Positions 1-8,694 are shown, numbered from the stretch's first letter. The stretch: DNA of 10,000 bases from Halocaridina rubra (GCA_037179515.1 JAXCGZ010016996.1:137501-147500); one strand, 5' to 3'. Numbers and translations are program-made. Notes: generated by a model not told the origin, from the sequence alone.

Positions 1-67
1 GCATGGCCACGTCAAAAAATGGGGGTGTCACAGTACCTGAGTTAGGTAGAGGGTGACCCAGTTCCTC
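1..67. other. Unassigned flank left of the first CA tract
   Basis: This short stretch has no convincing open reading frame or RNA feature. It contains a ttaggta motif followed by sequence running into (CA)n. That loosely resembles the 3' junction of the LINE copies further right, so it could be the tail of another repeat, but too little is visible to decide. Confidence 0.4.
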
Positions 68-69
68 CA

Positions 70-145
<76 letters not shown>
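68..145. repeat. (CA)n microsatellite at the 5' edge of LINE copy 1
   Basis: This is 78 bp of almost pure CA dinucleotide with one T interruption near position 76. It directly abuts coding sequence of the LINE ORF1 at about 147. The same dinucleotide in the same orientation also follows the 3' end of that LINE. Confidence 0.97.
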
Positions 146-146
<1 letters not shown>

Positions 147-149
<3 letters not shown>

Positions 150-825
150 ACAGTTCAGAAAAGAGTTCCAGGAGCTGAATATGGAAAATGATGCCATGAA
201 AACTTCCTTTGCTGATACACTAAAGGGGAATGTGGCAGTAAAAGAGGCTGTAAAGGTGGTGGCACTGGAAAACACACAAACAGTTGACTATAAAGAGACA
301 GTAATCGAAAAAATGAAAAACGTTGTGATGGAAAGGGCAAACCCACTCATCAGACAGGCACTTGATAAGGAGAAGACAGTGGTAATCTCAGGCATAAGCG
401 AATCCCACGAGCCAACATGGCAGGGGAGACTTGAAGAAAATAAAGCTAGGGTTGTAGACCTGATAAGAAAGCTTGAAGTAGTTTGTGGTCCTGAGGATAT
501 TGTAAACATACACCAACTAGGTAAATATTCGAGGGAAGGAAAACCGAGACCAACAAAAGTAACCTTTGAGAGAGGGGAAACATGTAGGGAAATATTGTTG
601 AGAAAAAAAGGTCTAAAAGACCTTCAAGAATTCAAAGAAGTGTTCATTAGACGATACAGAACACAGGAAGAGATGGGAAAGATCAAAAACTTGTTGCAAG
701 AGGCAAGAAGATTAAATGATGAAAGAAATGAAGAACAGAAGAAAAATTTCCGTTACAGAGTTCTTCCAGACAAAGGGGAGATAAAGAAGATAATGACAGA
801 AGATCAGGGGATGGGACCTCATTAA
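147..825 (+). pseudogene. LINE ORF1 protein, N-terminally truncated
   Basis: The frame is open from the CA junction (about 147) to a TAA at 823-825. The first ATG is at 181 and gives 214 residues, but in-frame codons upstream (EQFRKEFQELN) look like the end of a coiled coil, so the true start is missing. From about residue 65 of the ATG form there is an RRM-like block: VVISGISES, then an acidic/basic helix, then RPTKVTFERGETCREILLRK and VFIRRYRTQEE. This block is typical of ORF1-like proteins in arthropod LINEs, which are expected to bind RNA as nucleic acid chaperones. The C-terminus is rich in Lys, Arg and Glu. The last 94 nt overlap the open ORF2 frame. The product name is inferred from position and motif pattern, not from a database search. 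Confidence 0.75.
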
Positions 826-3485
826 GACTGTTATACACAAATGCTGATGGATTAGCTGGTAAGGCAGTAGAATTAATAGATAGGATTCACAACAGTAAGG
901 CAGATATAGTAGCAATTACAGAGACTAAGTTGAGTGAGGACATAAACAGTGTCACAGTTTTTCCTAAGGGCTCCAGAATACTAAGGGTTGAAAGATCTGA
1001 GAGGACTGGTGGAGGGATAGCACTGCTCATAAGTGAAAGGATTCAAGGTGAAGAAATAAACTTGGCTATAGAAAGTGGGTTCAAGGAATTTCTTGTTGCT
1101 CGCATAAATACTGGGTCAGAGAGCATTATAATAACTGTTGTATACAACCCACCAAGGAACCAAAATAGGCTTGAAGTTTATGAGGAAAGTCATATAGGTA
1201 CTATTGAAGTCATAAACTCAGTTGTTAACATGGCACGGGAAAAAAAATTTAGGATTTTGATTATGGGATACTTTAATCATAAAGAGATAGATTGGATAAA
1301 TCTTGACCCACACAGTGGTGAGGACTCATTCGGGGCAAGATTCCTAGATTGCGTACAAGGGAATTTCCTACACCAACATGTAATGGAACCAACAAGGGTC
1401 AGGGGTGGGGATGAGCCATCACTACTTGATCTAGTGTTCACAGATAATGTGTTGGATATTGAAAATATTGAGTATGAACCACCAATTGGAAAGAGTGACC
1501 ACTGTGTGTTGTTGATGGAGTATATCACTGAAGATATTCTTCCTGAGAGTAGAAGCACTGAGGACATGAGGAGGAACTATCCGAAAGGAGATTACATCAA
1601 AATGAATGAGCTTTTTGCAGTTATTGACTGGAGAACCTTATTTTACAACAAATCTGTACAAGAAATGTATGACATCTTTTGTGAGAAATATGGGAAGATA
1701 GTAGATTGCTGCATACCTGTCACCAAAGTAGGTGTAATTCATACCAGAGAGAAATGGTTCAATAATGGGTGTAAAAGAGCTAAGGAGTGGAGAGACAAAT
1801 GCTGGAAAAGGTATAGGAGGAGAAAAAACATAAATGCCTGGCAAACCTACAAAAGAGCAAGAAATGACTACCTAAGTAAAAGGAGAGAGGCAGAGAGAGA
1901 CTATGAGAGGGACATCACCAGGAAGGCTAAAGAAAATCCCAAGCTTTTCCACAGCTTTATCAGAGGAAAACTGAAGGTAAAAGAACAGGTTTTAAGGCTA
2001 AAGAGAGCGGATGGAAGCATCACTGAGACGGATGAAGAGATCTGCAAAGAATTGAACAAGGAGTTTCAGTCAGTATTTACAGTACAAAATACCCCACCCC
2101 CTCAGATTGCAGTGATAGAAGCTCAAGGGCCGGTATTAGAGAACATCAACCTTACAGCCACAGAGGTATGCAAAGCGCTGATGGATTTAAATGTTCATAA
2201 AGCTACAGGTCCTGATGACATATCCCCTCATGTGCTTAAAAAATGCGCAAACACAATATCAGTGGCACTAAGTATCATATTTAAGGAGTCACTGGAGTCG
2301 GGGGAGATTCCAAGATGCTGGAAACAAGCAAATGTGATACCTATCTTCAAAAAGGGAAGGAGGGATACGGCTCTAAACAATAGACCAGTTTCCTTGACCA
2401 GCATAGTTTGCAAAGTTATGGAGAAACTACTAAGGAAACATATCTCTCTTCACTTGGAATCCTTCAACTTTTTGTCAGTGAGGCAACATGGCTTCAGAGA
2501 AGGTAGATCAACAGTAACAAACTTATTAGAATTTTATGATGAGGTAAGCCAAATCTTACAGGAAAGAGAGGGCTGGGCAGATTGCATATTCCTAGACTTC
2601 CAGAAAGCGTTTGACACTGTTCCACATGGGAGACTTATTAGGAAGCTGCAATCAATGGCTAGAATAGGTGGAAATGTTTTGGAATGGATAAAAACTTACT
2701 TAGAAGGAAGGGAACAGAGGGTTAGAGTAAGACACTCAGTGTCTGAATGGAGAGAAGTTAGTAGTGGAGTTCCACAGGGTTCAGTTTTAGGGCCACTTTT
2801 GTTCCTTGTATATGTAAATGACCTACTAGAGTCTGTAAATTCATTCATGAATATGTTTGCAGATGATGCAAAGATTGTGAAGAAAGTAAAAAACGAGAAC
2901 AATGGTAGAGAACTTCAGGAGGATCTAAATAATCTGCATGAGTGGTCAGAAAAGTGGCTAATGAAATTCAATACTTCAAAATGTAAGGTAATGAGAATGG
3001 GTACAAGTGCAAGAAGGCCCAAGCTTGACTACTCGGTGGCTGGAGTACAACTTCAAGAGACAGAAAATGAGAGAGATCTAGGAGTAAACATACTGGCAGA
3101 TTTGTCTCCAGAAATACATATAAACGGCATAGTAAGGGCAGCATATGCATTCTTATCAAATGTAAGGGTAGCCTTCAGGCACATGGACAAGGAAATGTTC
3201 AGAAATATTTATGTAACCTATGTGAGGCCAAAACTCGAATATACAGCCCCCTTTTGGAATCCGCACTTGAAAAAGCACATAGCTAAGCTTGAAAAAGTTC
3301 AAAGACATGCCACGAAACTGGTGCCAGAAATATGCAATCTCAGTTATGATGAGAGGCTGAGAGAATTGGACTTACCAACACTCGAAGCTAGAAGAGTGAG
3401 GGGGGATATGGTGACAGTTTTTAAATTCCTTCATGGTTATGATAGAGCGGATAGGGATCGATATTTTGATATGGCTGGCTCATAG
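732..3485 (+). pseudogene. LINE ORF2: APE-like endonuclease plus reverse transcriptase, damaged
   Basis: The frame opens after a TGA at 729-731 and runs to a premature TAG at 3483-3485. The endonuclease begins near 828 (LLYTNADGLAG), with catalytic TETKL at 918-932, GGGIALLI from 1008 and SDH at 1494-1502. The usual GDFN motif reads GYFN (1266-1277), so the catalytic Asp is replaced by Tyr. Reverse transcriptase motifs follow in order: KATGPDDISP from 2199, FKKG and RPVSLTS of the fingers, LDFQKAFD (motif A, 2592-2615), GVPQGSVLGP (motif B, about 2766-2795) and FADD (motif C, 2856-2867). The CR1-type thumb comes next (LEYTAPFWNPHLKK, RLRELDLPTLEARRVRGD). The first in-frame ATG is at 1230, inside the endonuclease, so normal AUG initiation of the whole protein is not visible in this copy. 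A 14-nt deletion near 3480 shifts the C-terminus out of frame. The role would be target-primed reverse transcription. Confidence 0.92.
744..750 (+). promoter_or_regulatory. Candidate -1 frameshift heptamer in the ORF1/ORF2 overlap
   Basis: Read in the ORF1 frame the sequence is A AAT TTC, which fits the X XXY YYZ pattern of -1 slippery sites. A -1 slip here enters the ORF2 frame, which opens only at 732 and then stays open for over 2.7 kb. No ATG exists in the ORF2 frame before 1230. I have not established a downstream stimulatory structure. A random 1-nt indel in this copy explains the frames equally well. Confidence 0.3.
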
Positions 3486-3636
3486 TTTGAAGCTTCGTAA
3501 GAAAACTTCTTTGCAGGATGTAAGGAAACACATTTTCAGTGTAAGAGTAGTTGATAATTGGAATTCGCTAAGCAAAGAGGTAGTTAATGCTATCTCAATC
3601 CATAGTTTTAAGGACAGGTATGATAAGTATCACTAA
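3486..3636 (+). pseudogene. Out-of-frame C-terminal end of LINE ORF2
   Basis: Downstream of the premature stop, another + frame continues the ORF2 C-terminus: LKLRKKTSLQDVRKHIFS, then VRVVDNWNSLSKEVV, ending DKYH with TAA at 3634-3636. The same protein segment is found in frame with the preceding DRDRYFDMAGS in LINE copy 2 on the - strand (8797-9036). Comparison of the two DNA copies shows a 14-nt deletion in copy 1 between GGCTC and ATAGTTT, flanked by a TC microhomology. This segment is the usual CR1 terminal region after the thumb. Confidence 0.85.
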
Positions 3637-3660
3637 GTATAAAATGGAACCGATCAGGAG

Positions 3661-3693
3661 ACGGGAAGATACGAGCTTTGGGCTCTTTCCCGT
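3661..3693 (+). other. 3' UTR hairpin of LINE copy 1
   Basis: ACGGGAA (3661-3667) pairs perfectly with TTCCCGT (3687-3693), and GAGC (3673-3676) pairs with GCTC (3682-3685). This makes a two-part stem-loop just upstream of the terminal repeat. LINE families often carry a 3' structure recognised by their own RT, so a recognition role is plausible but inferred. LINE copy 2 keeps only the 3' half of this structure. Confidence 0.6.
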
Positions 3694-3710
3694 AAACACA
3701 ATTAGGTAAT

Positions 3711-3712
<2 letters not shown>

Positions 3713-3788
<76 letters not shown>
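3713..3788. repeat. (CA)n microsatellite at the 3' end of LINE copy 1
   Basis: This is 76 bp of pure CA directly after the LINE terminal motif (ACAATTAGGTAAT then CT). It is in the same dinucleotide orientation as the tract at 68-145. Confidence 0.97.

Positions 3789-4754
<966 letters not shown>

Positions 4755-4841
<87 letters not shown>
4755..4841. repeat. (TA)n microsatellite between MITE and inverted tRNA-like array
   Basis: This is an 87-bp uninterrupted TA tract. It joins the right end of the MITE to the first inverted 273-bp unit, which is cut at its TGAATCATT segment. The corresponding spot in full units contains a short ATATAT, so the tract may have grown there. Confidence 0.97.
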
Positions 4842-4844
<3 letters not shown>

Positions 4845-4854
4845 TCATTTTTTT

Positions 4855-4926
4855 TACCCCGACTGGGACTCGAACCTAGGACTTATGATTACTAAGTCAA
4901 GGCGCTACCACTACACCACAGAAGGT
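4855..4926 (-). tRNA. tRNA-like module L1 (Thr-AGT type)
   Basis: On the - strand it has a good A box (TGGTGTAGTGG) and a perfect B box (GGTTCGAGTCC). It matches the consensus of the array. The D-arm pairs (GTGT/GCGC), but the anticodon and acceptor stems are poor, so it is a tRNA-derived sequence rather than a proven tRNA. Confidence 0.5.
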
Positions 4927-5127
4927 TAAAAGGAATCCAACCTTATAGCTTATATCTGCTATACTTAGGAATGAACGCATTCTAACTGAATGCCACTATG
5001 TTCATATTACAGATTCCCCAACCTCACTCGTGGCTTCATTTTAGCATTTGATTCAATTCCCAATCTCATTTGGTCCATGAAATAACCAATTAAGCACATT
5101 ATATATGTGAAAACATGAATCATTTTT

Positions 5128-5199
5128 TACCCCGACTGGGACTCGAACCTAGGACTTATGATTACTAAGTCAAGGCGCTACCACTACACCACAGAAGGT
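5128..5199 (-). tRNA. tRNA-like module L2 (Thr-AGT type)
   Basis: This - strand module is identical to the consensus, with A and B boxes intact. It is 273 bp from L1. It has the same weak acceptor and anticodon stems as the other modules. Confidence 0.5.
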
Positions 5200-5400
5200 T
5201 AAAAGGAATCCAACCTTATAGCTTATATCTGCTATACTTAGGAATGAACGCATTCTAACTGAATGCCACTATGTTCATATTACAGATTCCCCAACCTCAC
5301 TCGTGGCTTCATTTTAGCATTTAATTCAATTCCCAATCTCATTCGGGCCATGAAATAACCAATTAAGCACATTATATATGTGAAAACATGAATAATTTTT

Positions 5401-5472
5401 TACCCCGACTGGGACTCGAACCTAGGACTTATGATTACTAAGTCAAGGCGCTACCACTACACCACAGAAGGT
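5401..5472 (-). tRNA. tRNA-like module L3 (Thr-AGT type)
   Basis: This is a - strand consensus module with both Pol III boxes intact. It is the module nearest the inversion point and faces module 1 of the + strand block head to head. Confidence 0.5.
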
Positions 5473-5555
5473 TAAAAGGAATCCAACCTTATAGCTTATA
5501 TCTGCTATACTTAGGAATGAACGCATTCTAACTGAATGCCACTATGTTCATATTA

Positions 5556-5560
5556 CAGAT
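5556..5560. other. Inversion breakpoint with CAGAT microhomology
   Basis: The left block reads TATTACAGAT, as in its unit segment ATTACAGATTCCCC. The right block begins as in GCAGATATAAGC. Both share CAGAT, so the orientation switch occurs within 5 bp of microhomology. Confidence 0.85.
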
Positions 5561-5587
5561 ATAAGCTATAAGGTTGGATTCCTTCTA

Positions 5588-5659
5588 ACCTTCTGTGGTG
5601 TAGTGGTAGTGCCTTGACTTAGTAATCATAAGTCCTAGGTTCAAGTCCCAGTCGGGGTA
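5588..5659 (+). tRNA. tRNA-like module 1 (Thr-AGT type)
   Basis: The A box is intact. The B box has one change (GGTTCAAGTCC instead of GGTTCGAGTCC), and AGCGCC reads AGTGCC, weakening the D stem. Confidence 0.42.
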
Positions 5660-5860
5660 AAAAATTATTCATGTTTTCACATATATAATGTGCTTGATTG
5701 GTTATTTCATGGCCCGAATGAGATTGGGAATTGAATTAAATGCTAAAATGAAGCCACGAGTGAGGTTGGGGAATCTGTAATATGAACATAGTGGCATTCA
5801 GTTAGAATGCGTTCATTCCTAAGTATAGCAGATATAAGCTATAAGGTTGGATTCCTTTTA

Positions 5861-5932
5861 ACCTTCTGTGGTGTAGAGCTAGCGCCTTGACTTAGTAATC
5901 ATAAGTCCTAGGTTCGAGTCCCAGTCGGGGTA
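5861..5932 (+). tRNA. tRNA-like module 2, A box altered
   Basis: The B box is perfect. The A box end reads TAGAGCTAGC instead of TAGTGGTAGC, losing the conserved GG of the D loop, so this module is probably impaired for Pol III transcription. Confidence 0.35.
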
Positions 5933-6133
5933 AAAAATGATTCATGTTTTCACATATATAATGTGCTTAATTGGTTATTTCATGGCCCGAATGAGATTGG
6001 GAATTGAATTAAATGCTGAAATGAAGCCACGAGTGAGGTTGGAGAATCTGTAATATGAACATAGTGGCATTCAGTTAGAATGCGTTCATTCCTAAGTATA
6101 GCAGATATAAGCTATAAGGTTGGATTCCTTTTA

Positions 6134-6205
6134 AACTTCTGTGGTGTAGTGGTAGCGCCTTGACTTAGTAATCATAAGTCCTAGGTTCGAGTCCCAGTCG
6201 GGGTA
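6134..6205 (+). tRNA. tRNA-like module 3 with A18 tail
   Basis: The A and B boxes match the consensus. One C-to-A change sits at 6135 near the 5' end. It is followed by 18 A residues (6205-6222) where most units have six. Confidence 0.45.
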
Positions 6206-6418
6206 AAAAAAAAAAAAAAAAATGATTCACGTTTCCAGATATATAATGTGCTTAATTGGTTATTTCATGGCCCGAATGAGATTGGAAATTGAATTAAATG
6301 CTAAAATGAAGCCACGAGTGAGGTTGAGGAATCTGTAATATGAACATAGTGGCATTCAGTTAGAATGCGTTCATTCCTAAATATAGCAGATATAAGCTAT
6401 AAGGTTGGATTCCTTTTA

Positions 6419-6490
6419 ACCTTCTGTGGTGTAGTGGTAGCGCCTTGACTTAGTAATCATAAGTCCTAGGTTCGAGTCCCAGTCGGGGTA
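6419..6490 (+). tRNA. tRNA-like module 4 (Thr-AGT type)
   Basis: This is a consensus module with A box TGGTGTAGTGG and B box GGTTCGAGTCC. It is followed by the A-run variant ttattcatg shared with units 1 and 7. Confidence 0.5.
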
Positions 6491-6691
6491 AAAAATTATT
6501 CATGTTTTCACATATATAATGTGCTTCATTGGTTATTTCATGGCCCGAATGAGATTGGGAATTGAATTAAATGTTAAAATGAAGCCACGAGTGAGGTTGG
6601 GGAATCTGTAATATGAACATAGTGGCATTCAGTTAGAATGCGTTCATTCCTAAGTATAGCAGATATAAGCTATAAGGTTGGATTCCTTTTA

Positions 6692-6763
6692 ACCTTCTGT
6701 GGTGTAGTGGTAGCGCCTTGACTTAGTAATCATAAGTCCTAGGTTCGAGTCCCAGTCGGGGTA
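6692..6763 (+). tRNA. tRNA-like module 5 (Thr-AGT type)
   Basis: This is a consensus module. Its spacer carries GGACCAAATGAG instead of GGCCCGAATGAG, a variant otherwise seen only in the inverted block near 5068-5080. Confidence 0.5.
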
Positions 6764-6964
6764 AGAAATGATTCATGTTTTCACATATATAATGTTCTTA
6801 ATTGGTTATTTCATGGACCAAATGAGATTGGGAATTGAATTAAATGCTAAAATGAAGCCACGAGTGAGGTTGGGGAATCTGTAATATGAACATAGTGGCA
6901 TTCAGTTAGAATGCGTTCATTCCTAAGTATAGCAGATATAAGCTATAAGGTTGGATTCCTTTTA

Positions 6965-7036
6965 ACCTTCTGTGGTGTAGTGGTTATGCCTTGACTTAGT
7001 AATCATAAGTCCTAGGTTCGAGTCCCGGTCGGGGTA
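6965..7036 (+). tRNA. tRNA-like module 6 with A14 tail
   Basis: Both boxes are recognisable. Changes are GGTTATGCC for GGTAGCGCC in the D arm and CCCGGTC for CCCAGTC in the T arm. It is followed by 14 A residues. Confidence 0.42.
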
Positions 7037-7245
7037 AAAAAAAAAAAAATTATTCACGTTTTCACATATATAATGTGCTTAATTGGTTATTTCATGGCCC
7101 GAATGAGATTGGGAATTGAATTAAATGCTAAAATGAAGCCACGAGTGAGGTTGAGGAATCTGTAATATGAACATAGTGGCATTCAGTTAGAATGTGTTCA
7201 TTCCTAAGTATAGCAGATATAAGCTATAAGGTTGGATTCCTTTTA

Positions 7246-7317
7246 ACCTTCTGTGGTGTAGTGGTAGCGCCTTGACTTAGTAATCATAAGTCCTAGGTTC
7301 GAGTCCCAGTCGGGGTA
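7246..7317 (+). tRNA. tRNA-like module 7 (Thr-AGT type)
   Basis: This is a consensus module with intact A and B boxes, followed by the A-run variant ttattcatg. Confidence 0.5.
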
Positions 7318-7518
7318 AAAAATTATTCATGTTTTCACATATATAATGTGCTTAATTGGTTATTGCATGGCCCGAATGAGATTGGGAATTGAATTAAATG
7401 CTAAAATGAAGCCGCGAGTGAGGTTGGGGAATCTGTAATATGAACATAGTGGCATTCAGTTAGAATGCGTTCATTCCCAAGTATAGCAGATATAAGTTAT
7501 AAGGTTGGATTCCTTTTA

Positions 7519-7590
7519 ACCTTCTGTGGTGTAGTGGTAGCGCCTTGACTTAGTAATCATAAGTCCTAGGTTCGAGTCCCAGTCGGGGTA
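7519..7590 (+). tRNA. tRNA-like module 8 (Thr-AGT type)
   Basis: This is a consensus module with intact A and B boxes, followed by the tgattcatg variant. The spacer has GGTCCGAATGAG. Confidence 0.5.
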
Positions 7591-7791
7591 AAAAATGATT
7601 CATGTTTTCACATATATAATGTGCTTAATTGGTTATTTCATGGTCCGAATGAGATTGGGAATTGAATTAAATGCTAAAATGAAGCCACGAGTGAGGTTGG
7701 GGAATCTGTAATATGAACATAGTGGCATTCAGTTAGAATGCGTTCATTCCTAAGTATAGCAGATATAAGCTATAAGGTTGGATTCCTTTTA

Positions 7792-7863
7792 ACCTTCTGT
7801 GGTGTAGTGGTAGCGCCTTGACTTAGTAATCATAAGTCCTAGGTTCGAGTCCCAGTCGGGGTA
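7792..7863 (+). tRNA. tRNA-like module 9 (Thr-AGT type)
   Basis: This is a consensus module with intact A and B boxes. The following A-run is slightly altered (aaaaattgattc). Confidence 0.5.
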
Positions 7864-8064
7864 AAAATTGATTCATGTTTTCACATATATAATGTGCTTA
7901 ATTGGTTATTTCATGGCCCGAATGAGATTGGGACTTGAATTAAATGCTAAAATGAAGCCACGAGTGAGGTTGGGGAATCTGTAATATGAACATAGTGGCA
8001 TTCAGTTAGAATGCGTTCATTCCTAAGTATAGCAGATATAAGCTAAAAGGTTGGATTCCTTTTA

Positions 8065-8136
8065 ACCTTCTGTGGAGTAGTGGTAGCGCCTTGACTTAGT
8101 AATCATAAGTTCTAGGTTCGAGTCCCAGTCGGGGTG
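8065..8136 (+). tRNA. tRNA-like module 10 (terminal unit)
   Basis: It carries substitutions in the A box (TGGAGTAGTGG), the anticodon/variable region (AAGTTCTAGG) and the last base (GGGGTG). Its unit is truncated by the TA tract at about 8181. Terminal repeats escaping homogenisation would explain the extra changes. Confidence 0.4.
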
Positions 8137-8178
8137 AAAAATGATTCATGTTTTCACATATATAATGTGCTTAATTGG

Positions 8179-8478
<300 letters not shown>

Positions 8479-8584
8479 ACTGAGTGTAAATCATGCATAA
8501 CCAATCTAAGAAAAACTCAGATATCAGCAGTATGTATTCTTGTTTGCACTGAATAAAACTAGATATCTGCGCAAGCAAATGGAG
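8479..8584. other. Unassigned sequence
   Basis: This is non-repetitive sequence with no credible reading frame or RNA signal. It may include a decayed far end of the MITE copy. Confidence 0.35.
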
Positions 8585-8640
8585 AGGGCTGGTGTCAAGA
8601 AAGGCATCCGGTGGTAAAATTTTTATTAAAAAAAAATAGA
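8585..8640 (+). mobile_element. Possible RTE-like LINE 3' tail
   Basis: The stretch GGGCTGGTGTCAAGAAAGGC, then ATCCGGTGGTAAAA and an A-rich end, resembles the GGTGTCAGGAAGGGCATCCGG core I associate with 3' tails of RTE-type LINEs in animals. It ends in A-runs and then a TA microsatellite, as expected for a retroelement tail. This is recalled resemblance, not an alignment. Confidence 0.35.
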
Positions 8641-8692
8641 TATATATATATATATATATATAATATATATATATTATATATATATATATATA

Positions 8693-8694
<2 letters not shown>
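8641..8694. repeat. Interrupted (TA)n microsatellite
   Basis: This TA tract of about 54 bp has two phase interruptions (TAATAT and ATTATA). It changes directly into (GT)n. Confidence 0.95.

Larger units (their letters stand above)
147..3712 (+). mobile_element. CR1-type non-LTR retrotransposon (LINE), 5'-truncated copy 1
   Basis: This LINE copy is about 3.57 kb. It holds the 3' part of ORF1, a nearly complete ORF2 with APE-like endonuclease and reverse transcriptase, a short 3' UTR with a hairpin, and a terminal ACAATTAGGTAAT motif leading into (CA)n. I assign it to the CR1/L2 group for two reasons. The C-terminal region after the RT has the R-x-x-F-x-x-R-V-V-x-x-W-N pattern known from CR1 elements, and there is no RNase H domain. 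ORF1 is open right up to the junction with (CA)n, so the 5' end has been lost, as is usual for target-primed insertion. Any target-site duplication is hidden by the flanking CA tracts. An endonuclease substitution and a 3' deletion make it probably non-autonomous now. Confidence 0.9.
4842..5560 (-). repeat. 273-bp tRNA-like tandem repeat, inverted block (3 modules)
   Basis: Three tRNA-like modules lie on the - strand, with their 3' ends (seen as TACCCC on the + strand) at 4855, 5128 and 5401, exactly 273 bp apart. Spacer sequence matches the + strand block at 5556-8180. The block ends at 5560, where the sequence switches to the + orientation. Read on the - strand, the modules carry the A-run variants ttattcatg, tgattcatg and a longer A-run in that order. 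This is the same order as + strand units 1-3 and 4-6. Confidence 0.95.

Noticed and set aside
42..275. Minus-strand frame with a Cys-Val repeat, and the His-Thr repeat frame at 8471-8782
   Set aside because: Both are translations of CA/GT microsatellites with chance flanking codons.
1277..3159. Minus-strand frames opposite ORF2
   Set aside because: They are short, without recognisable motifs, and shadow a well-supported + strand reverse transcriptase.
3698..3710. Arthropod telomeric repeat (TTAGG)n at LINE ends
   Set aside because: TTAGG appears only once per 14-nt unit and not in tandem, so it is part of the LINE terminal motif.
5588..8136. A cluster of functional tRNA genes
   Set aside because: The acceptor and anticodon stems pair poorly, the 3' end leads into an A-run typical of retroposed sequences, and spacers are as conserved as the modules. 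I kept them as tRNA-like modules only.
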